A stretch of 64,000 nucleotides of DNA from Pseudarthrobacter oxydans (GCF_030812335.1 NZ_JAUSSN010000007.1:124001-188000), one strand, 5' to 3'; shown: positions 46,054 to 57,361, counted from the stretch's first letter. The notes: generated from the letters alone by a model not told the origin. Numbers and translations: made by a program.

Positions 46054-47619
46054 CTAATTACGCTTTCGTGCGGGATTGCTGGGGGCGGGCGTTCTTGCGG
46101 TCCGTGCTCCGGGGGCCGGTGTTTCGGTGGCCGCAGTGACGTTGGCCTTTCGGGCCGCGGTGGCCCTGGCAGCCGGAGCGTTGCCGGCCTTCCCGGGCTT
46201 GCCGGCCTTTTCCGGCTTTCCGGGCTTGCCGGATTTTTCCGGCTTTCCGGGTTTCCCGGCCGCGGCACGCGCCGCGGTCCGCTTCCTCAGGGACGCGGCG
46301 AGTCCGGCCGGGCCGAACCTGAACAGCCGTTTGGGCTGGAGGCCGGGTGCCATCTGGGCCCTGGCCAGTGACAAGACTACGCCGATCGCGCACAGTGACA
46401 TGAGCAACGCCGAGCCGCCGTAGGAAATGAACGGGAGCGGGATGCCCACCACGGGGGCCAGCCCGGTGACCACGGCCATGTTGACCGTCGCCTGGCCGAG
46501 CAGCCAGACCATGATGGTGCCGGCCAGGACCCGGTGGAACATGGCCTTCTGGGCCACCACTACGCGGTAGATGGCCGTGCCGAGGATAGCGAAGAGGACC
46601 AGCACCACCAGGGTACCGACGAGGCCGAGCTCCTCGCCGATGATGGCGAAGATGAAGTCATTGTGGGCTTCCGGGATCCAGCTGTACTTCTGCCGGCTTT
46701 GGCCCAGCCCCACGCCGAACCATCCGCCGGAGGCGAGCCCGTAGAGCCCGTTGGTGGACTGGTAGTTCAGGTCGGAGCCGTCCGCGCAGGTCTGCCCGGT
46801 CCAGGACAGGATGCGGCAGACACGGTTGGGGCTCGTGATGGCTAGGACGGCGGTGGCCGCGGCGAGGAAGATCCCGGCGATGCCGAACAGGTACAGCCGC
46901 ACCCCGGCGAAGAACAGGGCGGCGGCGGTGATCATCATGACGATCATGGCGGTGCCGAGGTCGTTGCCCATGAGGATGAGCCCGATCACGCCGGCGGCGC
47001 CCGGCAGCACCACCGGAATCAGGGCATGCTTGGCCTGGGACAGCAGCTTGGCCTTGCGGTCCAGGACGGTGGCCATCCACAGGGCAAGCGCGAGTTTGGC
47101 CGCCTCGGAGGGCTGGAAGGTGAAGGGTCCGACGTCGATCCAGTTCTGGTTGCCGAGGGCGCTGCGGCCGATCAGCAGCACAAGCACCAGCAGCACGAAC
47201 GCCACGAGGATGGCGATCCAGGCCCCGCGCTTGAGCCAGACCACATTCACCCGCGAGAGCAGGAACATGAAGAACAGGCCGATCCCGGCGAACATTCCCT
47301 GTTTCAGGGCCGCGGTGTAGGGCGACTCCCCGGCAGCGATGGCTTCGACGCTGGAAGCGGACAGCACCATCATGATGCCGATGGCTGTCAGCGCGAGGGT
47401 CGATCCCAGGATCAGGTAGTAGGTGGAGCCGTTGCGGGACTTCCCGGTTCCTTCCAGGGCGGACCAGAAGGCCCGGTGCCAGCCCTGGGCTTTCCGGACG
47501 GCCGCTTGCGGGCCTGTTGCTGCCCCGGGCGCCGGGGCTTTCGCTGACGGTGCCTTCGCGACGGGCGTCTTGGCTGCGGCCGATGCGGCCGCGGGGTGAC
47601 GTGTGGGCGTGCTGACCAT
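46054..47619 (-). CDS. ftsW: Lipid II polymerase FtsW
   Basis: 521 residues, ten membrane segments of the SEDS family. It polymerises glycan strands at the septum together with FtsI. Signatures: NWIDVGPFTFQPSEAAKLALALW, GNDLGTAMIVM, SGGWFGVGLGQSRQKYSWIPEAHNDFIFAIIGEELG and ISYGGSALLMSL. A 100-residue C-terminal tail is rich in Lys/Pro/Gly with repeats such as GKPEKSGKPGKPEKAGKPGK. Two bases separate it from murD. Confidence 0.97.
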   Translation of the reverse strand: MVSTPTRHPAAASAAAKTPVAKAPSAKAPAPGAATGPQAAVRKAQGWHRAFWSALEGTGKSRNGSTYYLILGSTLALTAIGIMMVLSASSVEAIAAGESPYTAALKQGMFAGIGLFFMFLLSRVNVVWLKRGAWIAILVAFVLLVLVLLIGRSALGNQNWIDVGPFTFQPSEAAKLALALWMATVLDRKAKLLSQAKHALIPVVLPGAAGVIGLILMGNDLGTAMIVMMITAAALFFAGVRLYLFGIAGIFLAAATAVLAITSPNRVCRILSWTGQTCADGSDLNYQSTNGLYGLASGGWFGVGLGQSRQKYSWIPEAHNDFIFAIIGEELGLVGTLVVLVLFAILGTAIYRVVVAQKAMFHRVLAGTIMVWLLGQATVNMAVVTGLAPVVGIPLPFISYGGSALLMSLCAIGVVLSLARAQMAPGLQPKRLFRFGPAGLAASLRKRTAARAAAGKPGKPEKSGKPGKPEKAGKPGKAGNAPAARATAARKANVTAATETPAPGARTARTPAPSNPARKRN

Positions 47620-47621
47620 TG

Positions 47622-49208
47622 TTACTCCTCGCTGGTCTGAGCCTGCCCTTCCACGAGCTCGCGGACAGCTTCGATGAAGGCGTCGCCACGGTGAGCGTAG
47701 GAAGAGAACTGATCCATGGATGCTGCCGCCGGGGCCAGGAGCACAGTGTCCCCGGAGGCGGCCAGCTGCGCCGCCGACGCAACGGCCTGTGCCATCACAG
47801 TCGCACCGCTAGTCGGTGACGGTCCTGCCACGGCGCCGGCCGTCCCGGCAGTCTGCACGTCTTCATTTTCGCCCTTCCCCGCATCGATCACGGGGACATC
47901 GGGTGCGTGTCGCTGCAGCGCGGAGCGGAGATCGCCGGAGTCGGCCCCGATCAGGACCACGGCCTTGAGCCGCCGGGCGTGCTGCTGGACCAGCGGCTCG
48001 TAGTTCACGCCCTTGGACAGCCCGCCGGCTATCCACACGACGCTCTCGAAGGCGGAGAGCGAGGCGGCGGCGGCATGCGGGTTGGTGGCCTTGGAGTCGT
48101 TGACCCAGAGGATACCTTCGTGGCGGGCGACGGGCTGGATGCGGTGGTCCCCCGGCAGGAAGTCCAGCAGGCCCTTGCGGACGGCGGCCGGTTCGACGCC
48201 GTAGGCCCGGACGAGGGCAGCGGCGGCCAGGGCATTGGCCACCATGTGGCGGGGAGCCACCGGGCCGAGGTCCGACACCGCTGCCAGTTCGGCGGCGCTG
48301 TCCTTGCGCTCGGCGATGAAGGCGCGGTCCACCAGCAGACCTTCGACGACGCCGAGCATGCTGACGGCCGGCGTGAGCGTGGTGAAGGCCACCGCACGGC
48401 AGCCTTCGACGACGTCGGCGTCCTCCACCATGCGTTCGGTTTCGATCTGCTCGGCGTTGTAGATGGCCGCCTTCTGGGTGTGTTCGTAGACCTTGGCCTT
48501 GTCCGCCAGGTAGGACGCGTAGGAGCCGTGCCAGTCGACGTGGTCCTCGGCGACGTTGAGGCAGACGCTCGCCACCGGCGAGATCGAGTGGCTCCAGTGC
48601 AGCTGGAAGCTGGAGAGCTCGACGGCGAAGACGTCGTAGTCCACCGGATCGCGCAGGGCGTCCAGGATCGGCGTGCCGACGTTGCCGACGGCGATGGCCT
48701 TGAGCCCGGCCGCCTGCAGCATCGACTCGGTCAGCCCGACGGTGGTCGTCTTGCCGTTGGTGCCGGTGATGGTCAGCCAGTCGGCGGTCTTGCGCCCCTG
48801 GCGTTCGCGGAGCCGCCAGGCGAGTTCGACGTCGCCCCAGACCGGGATGTGGGCCCGGGCCGCGGCGGCGAGCAGCGCCTGGTCCGGCCGCCAGCCCGGG
48901 GAGGTGACGATCAGGTCCGGCTTGGCGCCATCGATTTTGGGAACGGTCTCCACGGCGTCCTCGCCCAGCAGGACGTCGGCGGCGCCGACGATCCGGAGGG
49001 TGTCCGCCTGGGCCTGCGCGGTGGGGCTGGTGGCGGCGTCCACCACGACCACGCGGGCGCCCAGTTCGATCAGCGTGTCGGCGGCGGCGAAGCCGGAGAC
49101 CCCGATGCCGGTGACGACGACGCGGAGTCCGGCCCAGTCGGAGTCCCAGCTGACCAGGCCCTGGAGCCGGGGTGAGGTGGTGAGGGGTGCGGGAATCTGA
49201 CCGGTCAC
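47622..49208 (-). CDS. murD: UDP-MurNAc-L-alanine:D-glutamate ligase MurD
   Basis: 528 residues. [17 protein letters not shown] is the UDP fold, [14 protein letters not shown] the ATP loop, and [11 protein letters not shown] and [12 protein letters not shown] the later motifs. The start is taken as GTG at 49208, overlapping the mraY stop as GTGA; the longer frame to 49268 runs into mraY. A hydrophilic insert ([16 protein letters not shown]) lies near residue 460. Confidence 0.96.
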   Translation of the reverse strand: MTGQIPAPLTTSPRLQGLVSWDSDWAGLRVVVTGIGVSGFAAADTLIELGARVVVVDAATSPTAQAQADTLRIVGAADVLLGEDAVETVPKIDGAKPDLIVTSPGWRPDQALLAAAARAHIPVWGDVELAWRLRERQGRKTADWLTITGTNGKTTTVGLTESMLQAAGLKAIAVGNVGTPILDALRDPVDYDVFAVELSSFQLHWSHSISPVASVCLNVAEDHVDWHGSYASYLADKAKVYEHTQKAAIYNAEQIETERMVEDADVVEGCRAVAFTTLTPAVSMLGVVEGLLVDRAFIAERKDSAAELAAVSDLGPVAPRHMVANALAAAALVRAYGVEPAAVRKGLLDFLPGDHRIQPVARHEGILWVNDSKATNPHAAAASLSAFESVVWIAGGLSKGVNYEPLVQQHARRLKAVVLIGADSGDLRSALQRHAPDVPVIDAGKGENEDVQTAGTAGAVAGPSPTSGATVMAQAVASAAQLAASGDTVLLAPAAASMDQFSSYAHRGDAFIEAVRELVEGQAQTSEE

Positions 49209-50314
49209 AGCAGGACCACCCATTCGGCATAGAAGATGCCCAGGCCTGCGGCGACGAAGAGTCCGCACAGGATCCAGAACCGGACGACGACGGTGACCTC
49301 GGCCCAGCCTTTGAGTTCAAAGTGGTGCTGGAGCGGGGCCATCTTGAAGAAACGTTTGCCCTTGGTGATCTTGAAGTAGCCGACCTGGATGATCACCGAG
49401 AGGGTGATCAGGACGAAGAGGCCGCCGATGAAGGCGAGCAGCAGCTCGGTCCGGGACAGGATGGCGAAGCCGGCGACGGCGCCGCCGATGGCCAGCGACC
49501 CGGTGTCGCCCATGAAGATTTTGGCCGGTGAGGTGTTCCACCACAGGAAGCCGACCAGCGCCGCGCTGAGGATGGCGGCGAGCAGGGCCAGGTCCAGCGG
49601 GTCGCGGACGGTGTAGCAGCCGGCGCCGGCCTGCCGGGGCGAGCCGCAGGACTGGTTGCTCTGCCAGATCCCCATCAGCGTGTAGGCGCCGAAGACCATG
49701 ATGGAGGCGCCGGCGGCGAGGCCGTCGAGGCCGTCCGTGAGGTTCACGCCGTTGGTGGCGGCGGTGATGATCAGGTTCGACCACAGCACGAAGAGGATGG
49801 CGCCGATCAGGGTGCCGGCGAAGGCCAGGTTCAGCCACGGGATGTCGCGGACCAGGGAGATCTGGTAGGACGCGGGGGTCACACCGTTCTCGTCCGGGAA
49901 CTGCAGGGCCAGGACCGCGAAGATGATGCCGACGGCGGCCTGCAGGAACAGCTTGGCCTTCGCGTTCAGGCCCAGGCTTCGCTGCTTGGAGATCTTGATG
50001 AAGTCATCCAGGAAGCCGACCAGCCCCATGCCGACCATGAGGAACAACAGCAGCATGGCCGAGGCGGACGGGCCCGGGGATGCCGGGTTGATCATCCACA
50101 TCACGCCGTGCGTGATGCCGTAACTGGCGAGCACCGCCAGGACCACGATTGTCCCACCCATGGTGGGGGTGCCGCGCTTGGTGTGGTGCGTGGTGGGTCC
50201 GTCATCCCGGATGAATTGTCCGTAGCTCTTGCGGACCAGGAAACGGATAAAGAGCGGGGTGCCCAGAAAGGCGAACAGCAAGGCCAGTCCAGAGCCCATC
50301 AGCAGTGCAATCAC
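49205..50314 (-). CDS. mraY: Phospho-MurNAc-pentapeptide transferase MraY
   Basis: 369 residues, ten membrane segments. It makes lipid I. Motifs: [37 protein letters not shown] and [12 protein letters not shown], with the catalytic aspartates, and [10 protein letters not shown] at the end. GTG start at 50314 overlaps murF by 4 bases. Confidence 0.98.
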   Translation of the reverse strand: MIALLMGSGLALLFAFLGTPLFIRFLVRKSYGQFIRDDGPTTHHTKRGTPTMGGTIVVLAVLASYGITHGVMWMINPASPGPSASAMLLLFLMVGMGLVGFLDDFIKISKQRSLGLNAKAKLFLQAAVGIIFAVLALQFPDENGVTPASYQISLVRDIPWLNLAFAGTLIGAILFVLWSNLIITAATNGVNLTDGLDGLAAGASIMVFGAYTLMGIWQSNQSCGSPRQAGAGCYTVRDPLDLALLAAILSAALVGFLWWNTSPAKIFMGDTGSLAIGGAVAGFAILSRTELLLAFIGGLFVLITLSVIIQVGYFKITKGKRFFKMAPLQHHFELKGWAEVTVVVRFWILCGLFVAAGLGIFYAEWVVLL

Positions 50315-51846
50315 AGCAGCGCACTCCCTTCAGTGGCGGTTCCGGCAGCGTGTCCGGCTGCGTTTCCGGCAGCCCTTCCCTCAGCGGGACCGGCAGGGGC
50401 CCCGGGGGTCTGTGGGGGTAATGCTATCCGATCGCCCAGGTGGCGCAGTCCGATGCTGTTGGAGGACTTAAAGAGCACCAGGTCACCGGGTTCCAGCGCG
50501 GCCTGCAGCAGCTCGTAGGCCTCCTCCGGGGTCTCGGCGAAGACGCATTCGTCGCCCCAGGACCCCTCGTTGACGGCTGAGACATACAGCGACCGGGCCT
50601 CGCGTCCGACGACGACGAGCCGGGAGATGTTGAGCCGGACCACCTGGGTGCCCACCGCCATGTGTTCACGGATGGAGTCGGGGCCCAGTTCCAGCATGGC
50701 CCCGAGCACGGCCCAGGTGCGGCGGCCCCGGCCGAGGTCGGCGAGGGTGCGCAGCGCGGCGCGCATGGATTCCGGGTTGGCGTTGTACGCGTCGTTGATG
50801 ACGGTGACGCCGTCGGGCCGTTCGGTGCGTTCCATCCGCCACCGGCTGGCGGCGGTCTGGGCGCTCAGCGAGGCGGCGATGCGTGCGGCGGGGACACCGG
50901 CGGCGTGGGCCGCCGCCGCGGCTGCCAGCAGGTTGGCGATGTGGTGGGCGCCGATCAGGCGGGCCGCGACGTGGTGCCCGGAGTTTTCACCCGGCAGGAA
51001 AAGGTCGAATTCGGGGCTGCCGCCGGCCGTCAGCTCGAGGCCTTCGGCACGGACCGCGGCCGTCAGGCCGTCGCGGGTCGGCTGGGCGGTGAAGCCGAGC
51101 ACGGTGGCCCGGGTGCGCGCGGCCATGGCGGCGACGCGGGCGTCGTCCAGGTTGAGGACGGCGGTGCCGGTGGCCGGCAGGGCTTCGACGAGCTCGCCCT
51201 TGGCGAGGGCGATGTTGTCCACGCCGCCGAATTCACCGGCGTGGGCCGTGCCGACGCCAAGGACCACCCCGATGTCGGGTCGGACCATCTCGGCGAGGTA
51301 GCTGATGTGTCCGACGCCTGTGGCGCCCATCTCGATCACGAGGTAACGGGTGTCGACCCCGGCCATGAAGACGGTGAGCGGGACCCCGACTTCGCCGTTG
51401 TAGGAACCCTGCGGGGCAACCGTGTTGCCTTCCGCGGCCAGGATCCCGGCCAGCAGGTCCTTGGTCGTGGTCTTGCCGGCGGATCCGGTGATGCCAATCA
51501 CGGTCAGCGGCTCGCCGTCGGCCGCGCGGCTCGCGCGGATCCGCCGGACCGTTTCCGCGGCCAGGGCGCCCATCGCGAGGACCGCGTCCTGGACCACGAC
51601 GGCGGGGTAGTTGCGGCCGGCGGGGTCGGCGACGTCCTGCTCGACCAGGGCCAGCACGGCGCCGCGGTCGAAGGCAGCCCCGACGAAGTCGTGGCCGTCG
51701 GCCGTCTCGCCCGGCTTGGCCACGTAGAGGGAACCCGGGGTGGCTTCCCGGGAGTCGGTGACCACGGAGCCGGGGGTGGTCCCCGGTTCGGCGGCCAGCC
51801 GGCCGTTGGTTATGTCGGCGATTTCCGCCGCGGTAAATGCAATCAT
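50311..51846 (-). CDS. murF: D-Ala-D-Ala ligating MurF
   Basis: 511 residues. It adds D-Ala-D-Ala to the UDP-MurNAc tripeptide. ATP loop [43 protein letters not shown] and [17 protein letters not shown] are MurF signatures. The final 35 residues form an Ala/Gly-rich tail. It starts 6 bases after murE. Confidence 0.97.
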   Translation of the reverse strand: MIAFTAAEIADITNGRLAAEPGTTPGSVVTDSREATPGSLYVAKPGETADGHDFVGAAFDRGAVLALVEQDVADPAGRNYPAVVVQDAVLAMGALAAETVRRIRASRAADGEPLTVIGITGSAGKTTTKDLLAGILAAEGNTVAPQGSYNGEVGVPLTVFMAGVDTRYLVIEMGATGVGHISYLAEMVRPDIGVVLGVGTAHAGEFGGVDNIALAKGELVEALPATGTAVLNLDDARVAAMAARTRATVLGFTAQPTRDGLTAAVRAEGLELTAGGSPEFDLFLPGENSGHHVAARLIGAHHIANLLAAAAAAHAAGVPAARIAASLSAQTAASRWRMERTERPDGVTVINDAYNANPESMRAALRTLADLGRGRRTWAVLGAMLELGPDSIREHMAVGTQVVRLNISRLVVVGREARSLYVSAVNEGSWGDECVFAETPEEAYELLQAALEPGDLVLFKSSNSIGLRHLGDRIALPPQTPGAPAGPAEGRAAGNAAGHAAGTATEGSALL

Positions 51847-51852
51847 CTCGGT

Positions 51853-53511
51853 TTAGGACTCTATCCGGTGGTCTTCGAGAACGGTGAATCCCCGGGCTGT
51901 CAAGGCAGAGCGGAGCTCCACCCTGTCGTCAAGGGCGAGGTTGACGCCCTTGACTTCCTGCCAAATTTCGTGGCCCCGTCCTGCGACGAGGATGGTGTCG
52001 GCCGGCTCCGCGAGTTCCACGGCCTTTCGGATGGCGGCGTCGCGGGGGAAAACCTCCATGATGCTGCAGTCCAGGCCCTCGTGCTCCTTGGCCTCGACCG
52101 CGCCCACCAGGACGTCGGCGCGGATCTCCGCGGCGTCCTCGTCGTGCGGGTCGTCGTCGCTGACGATGACGATGTCGGCCAGGCGGGCGGCGATGGCACC
52201 CATGGCGGGGCGCTTCCCCTGGTCCCGCTGTCCGGTGGCGCCAAAGACGATGATCACCCGGGACCCCGGCTCCGGGGAGCGGACGGCCTCCAGTGCGCGG
52301 GCCAGGGCATCGGGGTTGTGCGCAAAATCGACCACCGCGGCGGGGGCGGTGGAGACGAGCTGCATGCGGCCGGGGACGGCGACGGTGAAGGGGTCGCCGG
52401 TGTCGAGGGCGGCCTGGACCGCAGCGGCATCGTGTCCGCCCGCGAGCACCATGACGGTTGCCAGCGCGGCGTTGGCCACATTGAAGCTTCCGGGCAGCCC
52501 GGTGTGGACGCGCAGCTCGGTGCCGTCGCGGTGGCGGAGGGTGAAGACCGTGCCGAGTCCGCGCGGGGCCGGCTGGAGGACCGCCCAGTCCGCGGCCGCG
52601 GGCAGACTTGTCCCGCCGCCGGTGACGTGCGTGGCCAGGGTCGTCACCGGGATGCCGGCGGAGGCGGCGAGCTGCACGCCCCAGTCGTCATCGACGGTCA
52701 CGACGGCGCGGCGGGCCCGCCCGGGGGTGAAGAGCCGGGCCTTGGTCTGGAAGTACTCCTCCATGCTGCCGTGCAGGTCGAGGTGGTCCTGGGTCAGGTT
52801 GGTGAAGCCGGCGACGTCGAACTCGACGCCGTCCACGCGGTGGAAGGAGATCGCGTGTGAGGAGACCTCCATCGAGGCCGCGTCGAGGCCGCGTTCGCGC
52901 ATCAGGGCCAGCAGCGCGTGGACGTCGGTGGACTCCGGGGTGGTGAGGAGGCTGGGGATCGGCTCCCCGCCGGCCAGGATCTCGATGGTGCCGATCAGTC
53001 CTGTCTTCTGCCCGAGGGCCTGCAGCAGGGCGTTGATGAAGTAGGTCGTGGTGGTCTTGCCGTTGGTGCCCGTGACGCCGTAGAGGGCCGGAGCGGGCCC
53101 GTCCTGCGGCCGGCTCCGGTAGATCAGGGCGGAGAGCCGGCCCACGAGGCTGCGGGGTTCCCCGGCCAGCAGCACCGGCACGGCGATGTCGTGGGAGAAC
53201 GCCAGCAGGCGCGCACCGGCGTCGTCCGTCAGCACGGCGGCCGCTCCGGCCGCCACGGCCTGCGAGACGAAGTCGGCGCCGTGCCGGCTCGCTCCGGGCA
53301 GGGCCACGTAGAGGTCGCCGGGCTCGACGGTGCGGGAATTCAGGGAGATCCCGGTGACCGGGACGGAGCCGGACGCCCCGGGGACCACGACGCCGATTGC
53401 CTCGCCGATGGTGGCCAGCGGCACGGCAGCTACCGCAGTGGGCCGGAAGCCCGGGGTGGAGCCCGGGCCGGACGGCGCGGCGGAAGCGCCGGGGGCATTC
53501 TGGTCTGACAC
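51853..53511 (-). CDS. murE: UDP-MurNAc-tripeptide synthetase MurE, probably L-lysine-adding
   Basis: 552 residues. ATP loop [31 protein letters not shown] and VDFAHNPDAL are Mur ligase motifs. The substrate loop reads SDDDPHDEDAAEI. The meso-diaminopimelate enzymes carry DNPR here; the Arg is missing (His instead). That fits an L-lysine-adding enzyme, matching the lysine-type wall of Arthrobacter. Automatic annotation often names it the diaminopimelate ligase. Confidence 0.93.
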   Translation of the reverse strand: MSDQNAPGASAAPSGPGSTPGFRPTAVAAVPLATIGEAIGVVVPGASGSVPVTGISLNSRTVEPGDLYVALPGASRHGADFVSQAVAAGAAAVLTDDAGARLLAFSHDIAVPVLLAGEPRSLVGRLSALIYRSRPQDGPAPALYGVTGTNGKTTTTYFINALLQALGQKTGLIGTIEILAGGEPIPSLLTTPESTDVHALLALMRERGLDAASMEVSSHAISFHRVDGVEFDVAGFTNLTQDHLDLHGSMEEYFQTKARLFTPGRARRAVVTVDDDWGVQLAASAGIPVTTLATHVTGGGTSLPAAADWAVLQPAPRGLGTVFTLRHRDGTELRVHTGLPGSFNVANAALATVMVLAGGHDAAAVQAALDTGDPFTVAVPGRMQLVSTAPAAVVDFAHNPDALARALEAVRSPEPGSRVIIVFGATGQRDQGKRPAMGAIAARLADIVIVSDDDPHDEDAAEIRADVLVGAVEAKEHEGLDCSIMEVFPRDAAIRKAVELAEPADTILVAGRGHEIWQEVKGVNLALDDRVELRSALTARGFTVLEDHRIES

Positions 53512-53637
53512 GTGGATCTCCGTTGGTGGTGCTGATGGATCTGGCGCTGCGCATGGAGGATTGCTCCGGCCCGCAGGCTCAGTATTCCCGGTACAGGTTG
53601 GTGGCGGACGTGCGTGGTGCTGGTTCCAGCGCGGGTG

Positions 53638-55440
53638 CTACTTGACGAACTGCGGCAGCCGGACGGGTTCACCGGTGGACGGCGGGACGTTGTACGTCCG
53701 CAGCGCCTGGCTCATCACGGACCGGAACACCGGTCCGTTCGAGATGCCGTAGATATCGCCCTTGGGCCGTTGCAGGACCACTTCAACAATAAACCGCGGA
53801 TCGTCCATCGGCGCCATCCCCACCATCGACGCCGTGAAGCCGCAGAAGCCGGCGGTGCCGTCGTCGCACGGGGACTGCGAGGTGCCGGTCTTCGCCCCGA
53901 CCCGGTAGCCGTCCAGGCCGGCCTCCTTGATCTGGCCCTCCGTGACGGCGCTCTCGAGGATGTCCCGCACCTGCCGGGCGGTGTCCGGAGTGACGATCTC
54001 CCGCGACGGCTGCGCCGGAACCTTCTCCTCAGTGCCGTCCGGGTTGATGTAGCTGTCGATCAGCCGCGGCTGGAGCATCACCCCGTTGTTTCCGACGCTC
54101 TGAAAGGCCCGGACGGTCTGGAGCGTGGACTGCGAGACGCCCTGGCCGAACAGCACGGTGTACTCCTGGCGGCCGTCCCACTGCTCGTGGGGGGTCAGGA
54201 TGCCCGTGGCCTCGGCAGGCAGTCCGATGTCCGGCGCTTCGCCGATGCCGAACTTCTTCAGCCAGTCGTAGCGCTGCTCCTTGCTGAGCCGCTCCCCGGC
54301 CATGACCGTGCCGGTGTTCATCGACCAGCCCAGGATGCCGGCCAGGGTCCGTTCCTCGGTGCCGTGCGCGAAGGAGTCGCTGAACGTCTGCCCGTCCACG
54401 GTGTACGAGGACGGGATGGTGAACTTGTCCAGCGGGAAGGACTTGCCTTCCTCGATCAGGGCGGCGGCCGTGATCATTTTTTGCACCGATCCGGGTTCGT
54501 AGGCCGCGGTGACGGCACGGACGCCGCGGTCCTGGGCATCGGACTTGCCCGGGTCGTTGGGGTCCGGCGAGTTGGTGTCCGCCATGGCGATGATGTCGCC
54601 GGTCTTGATGTCCTGGACGATCACCACGCCCCACTCGGCGCTGAGCTTGTCGCGCTGGCTCTGGATGGCCTGCTGGGCGAAGTACTGGAGGTCCGCGTTC
54701 AGGGTGAGCTTGATGTCCTTGCCGTTGACGGCCGGGGTCAGCTGGTCGACTCCGACCGGGATGCGCAGCCCGTCGGCGCCGATTTCGAAGAGCCGCTTGC
54801 CCGCGGTTCCCCGGAGGATCTCGTCCTGGGTCTGTTCGAGGCCGGCCTGGCCGGTGGTGCCGTCCTTGAGGAAGCCAACAATCCCGCCGGCCACCGAGCC
54901 GTTGGGGTACACCCGCTTGCTGGTGCCTTCGGTGACGATGCCGGGGATCTGGAGCTTGGCGATGCGGTCCTCGACGTCGGGCTTCAGGTCCTTGGCCACG
55001 ATGTAGTAGCGCTGGTCCCCCGTCAGTGCGTCCTTCAGGGTGTCCTTGGCCATTCCCAGCACGGCTGCGAGTTCGTTGATGCCCTGGTCCCGGGAGACCT
55101 TGACGAGCTCTTCCTTGCCGTCCACCGGCTCCAGCCGGCGGAACTCCTCGGTCTTGGTGTTAACGGTCTGGTCGACAACGAGGTTATAGCGGATCACGCT
55201 GCTGGCCAGGACTGTGCCGTTGGCATCCAGGATGCTGCCGCGCTCGGCGGGCAGTTCGATGGGGGTGAGCCTGTTCTGCAGGGCGGCCTCGGCCATGCCG
55301 CCGACGTCGAGGCCCTGGACCAGGAAGAGTTTTCCGCCGACGACGAGCAGGAGCGTCAGCATGACGCCAAGGCCCAGCCGGAGCCGCCGGGTCGCGCTCG
55401 GCGCTTTCGCTTTGCGTGCCTTGCCGGTGTTCTGGGCCAC
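53638..55440 (-). CDS. ftsI: Septal penicillin-binding protein FtsI (PBP3/PbpB)
   Basis: 600 residues. One N-terminal membrane helix (LGLGVMLTLLLVVGGKLFLV), a dimerisation domain, then the transpeptidase: active-site SVQK (in YEPGSVQKM), SMN (GWSMNTGTV) and KTG (GAKTGTSQS). It cross-links septal wall and pairs with FtsW. No PASTA repeats. 126 bases separate it from murE. Confidence 0.97.
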   Translation of the reverse strand: MAQNTGKARKAKAPSATRRLRLGLGVMLTLLLVVGGKLFLVQGLDVGGMAEAALQNRLTPIELPAERGSILDANGTVLASSVIRYNLVVDQTVNTKTEEFRRLEPVDGKEELVKVSRDQGINELAAVLGMAKDTLKDALTGDQRYYIVAKDLKPDVEDRIAKLQIPGIVTEGTSKRVYPNGSVAGGIVGFLKDGTTGQAGLEQTQDEILRGTAGKRLFEIGADGLRIPVGVDQLTPAVNGKDIKLTLNADLQYFAQQAIQSQRDKLSAEWGVVIVQDIKTGDIIAMADTNSPDPNDPGKSDAQDRGVRAVTAAYEPGSVQKMITAAALIEEGKSFPLDKFTIPSSYTVDGQTFSDSFAHGTEERTLAGILGWSMNTGTVMAGERLSKEQRYDWLKKFGIGEAPDIGLPAEATGILTPHEQWDGRQEYTVLFGQGVSQSTLQTVRAFQSVGNNGVMLQPRLIDSYINPDGTEEKVPAQPSREIVTPDTARQVRDILESAVTEGQIKEAGLDGYRVGAKTGTSQSPCDDGTAGFCGFTASMVGMAPMDDPRFIVEVVLQRPKGDIYGISNGPVFRSVMSQALRTYNVPPSTGEPVRLPQFVK

Positions 55441-55482
55441 GATGTTTCCTTGCTGATTGCCTGGCTGGTGGTCCGTCCTGCG

Positions 55483-56157
55483 TTACTGTCCCGGCACCTT
55501 CTGCGCGGGGGCGGGAACGGAGCCTCCGTGGAGTTCGACTGCCGGTTTTGCCGGCGGGACCGGCACGGCCTCGGCGGCCGGTTTGGCGGCAGCGGCAGCC
55601 GGTTTGGCGGCAGGGGCCGCTGCGGGTTTGCGATTCGCGAGCGGCTCCTTCACGGTGGCCGGCGGCACGACGCTGAGTTGTCCGGCCACAGCGGGGGCGG
55701 CAATGACGGCGCCGGGGGCGTCGCCCTTCACCGCGGGCTTGGCCTTTCCGGTGACGGTCAGGGTGGAAAGGTCGATCTGGCCTTTGGCGGTGGAAGCCAC
55801 CATGCCAAGCTCGGTGGCCTTGGCAGCCAGGTTCTGCGGGGCGTCAAAGTTCTGCACCTGCTGGGTCAGGTCCTGGTTCTGTTTCGTCAGCGTGGATTGC
55901 TCGCTCCGCAGCTGCACCAGCTGGTACTGCGCGGTGGACACGGAAATATTGAGGACCAGGACCGCCATCAGCGCCACGGCCAGGAGGCCAAAGCAGAGCA
56001 CAACGAACGGGGCGCGGCGCTTCTGCGGGGTTGACCGGACCAGGGAGAGCGGGGTGCGCGCCTTCCGGGCGGGGCCGGTGCCGGGAGTGATCCCGGGCAG
56101 GGCGTGGGCCGTCGCGCCTGTGGCAACGGGGAATCTGTTGACAGCGGCGGTACTCAT
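55483..56157 (-). CDS. ftsL: FtsL-like division protein
   Basis: 224 residues. A cytoplasmic N-terminus, one membrane helix at about residues 50-73 ([21 protein letters not shown]) and a leucine-zipper-like coiled coil ([23 protein letters not shown]) give the FtsL layout. A 90-residue Ala/Pro/Lys tail (repeats of AAKPAA) is an actinobacterial addition. Position between rsmH and ftsI supports the call; sequence similarity in this family is low. It overlaps rsmH by 4 bases. Confidence 0.85.
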   Translation of the reverse strand: MSTAAVNRFPVATGATAHALPGITPGTGPARKARTPLSLVRSTPQKRRAPFVVLCFGLLAVALMAVLVLNISVSTAQYQLVQLRSEQSTLTKQNQDLTQQVQNFDAPQNLAAKATELGMVASTAKGQIDLSTLTVTGKAKPAVKGDAPGAVIAAPAVAGQLSVVPPATVKEPLANRKPAAAPAAKPAAAAAKPAAEAVPVPPAKPAVELHGGSVPAPAQKVPGQ

Positions 56158-57152
56158 GCGGCCCTCCTGGCTTTGATGCGTTCCACGGCGCGGAGTCTGG
56201 CGGACGCGGCGCGTGGATTCTCGGCGATTTCGGCGGCGGTGGGCACTTCGGTGCCCTTCGTCAGGGTTTTCAGCTCGGCCTTGTGCTCTTCGAGTTCCAC
56301 GGGGAAGCCGAGCGGTGCGGAGGATTTGGATCCTGCCTGGAAGAACCCCTTGACGATCTTGTCTTCCAGCGAGTGATAGGACATGACGACCACGCGGCCG
56401 CCGACGGCGATGGCGTTGATGGCCGCGGGGACGGCGCGTTCCAGGACATCGAGTTCTTCGTTGACCTCGATCCGGAGCGCCTGGAAGGTGCGCTTGGCCG
56501 GATGTCCGCCCGTTTTTGCGGCGCCGGAGGGGACAACATCACGGATCTGCTCGACGAGCTCCCCAGTTGTCGTGAAAGGCTTCACGGCGCGGGCCGTGAC
56601 GATCCGGTTGGCGATGCGGCCGGCGAACTTCTCCTCGCCCCATTTCCGGATGATCCGGACCAGGTCCTCTTCGCTGTAGTTGTTGACGACGTCCGCGGCG
56701 GTCTGGCCGCGGCTCGTGTCCATGCGCATGTCCAGCGGGGCGTCGAAGGAGTACGCGAACCCGCGTTCCCGTTCGTCCAGCTGGAGCGAGGAGACGCCGA
56801 GGTCCATCAGGACCCCGTGGACTTCCGCGAAGCCGAGGTCCGCAAGGATGTCGGGGATTTCGTCGTACACAGCGTGCACGAGGTCAATCCGGCCGGCGAA
56901 GGGCTGGAGGCGCTCCCCCGCGAGGGCCAGGGCTTCCTCGTCACGGTCGATGCCGATCAGGTGCAGGTCCGGAAAGCGCTGCAGCATGGCCTCGGCGTGG
57001 CCGCCCATGCCCAGGGTGGCGTCGATGACCACGGGGGTCTCGCCGCGGCTGCGCGCCGCCTCGATCCCTGGTGCCAACAAATTGATGCACCGGTCCTTGA
57101 GGACCGGTACATGGCGTTCGGACGTGGGCTTCGACTGGTCATGGTCCGTCAT
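56154..57152 (-). CDS. rsmH: 16S rRNA (cytosine-1402-N4)-methyltransferase RsmH
   Basis: 332 residues. SAM-binding [51 protein letters not shown] and the C-terminal [16 protein letters not shown]. It methylates the ribosomal decoding centre. I chose the ATG at 57152 after AAAGGA; a longer frame to 57233 adds an unrelated basic stretch. A 196-base gap with a hairpin separates it from mraZ. Confidence 0.96.
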   Translation of the reverse strand: MTDHDQSKPTSERHVPVLKDRCINLLAPGIEAARSRGETPVVIDATLGMGGHAEAMLQRFPDLHLIGIDRDEEALALAGERLQPFAGRIDLVHAVYDEIPDILADLGFAEVHGVLMDLGVSSLQLDERERGFAYSFDAPLDMRMDTSRGQTAADVVNNYSEEDLVRIIRKWGEEKFAGRIANRIVTARAVKPFTTTGELVEQIRDVVPSGAAKTGGHPAKRTFQALRIEVNEELDVLERAVPAAINAIAVGGRVVVMSYHSLEDKIVKGFFQAGSKSSAPLGFPVELEEHKAELKTLTKGTEVPTAAEIAENPRAASARLRAVERIKARRAA

Positions 57153-57342
57153 GCCTGCGTCCTTTCGTTTGTCCGGCTGGTTTCTGGAGTGCGGTGCTGG
57201 CTGGGCGTGCCGCTTCTTAATCCAGATCCCCATCCGCGCCTACCCTGCGTCTGCCTGGCTCCGGGGAAGTGAGCCAGGAAAACAACCGGATGGGCGGCTG
57301 GAGATCTCGGTCAAGAATCGTGCAGTGCCGCCTGGTTTCTGT

Positions 57343-57361
57343 GGGGATTCAGAGAATCCCC
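57343..57361 (-). terminator. Short hairpin over the mraZ stop codon
   Basis: An 8-bp perfect stem (57343-57350 with 57354-57361) and 3-base loop straddle the mraZ stop at 57349-57351. It could attenuate read-through into rsmH; no T-run follows. Confidence 0.4.

Noticed and set aside
53614..56034. An 806-codon open frame on the plus strand
   Set aside because: It runs antisense over ftsI and ftsL in a GC-rich region; composition is that of a shadow frame and the ftsI motifs are clear on the other strand. The same holds for long frames opposite glnA2-glnE, dnaE and pgeF-yggS.
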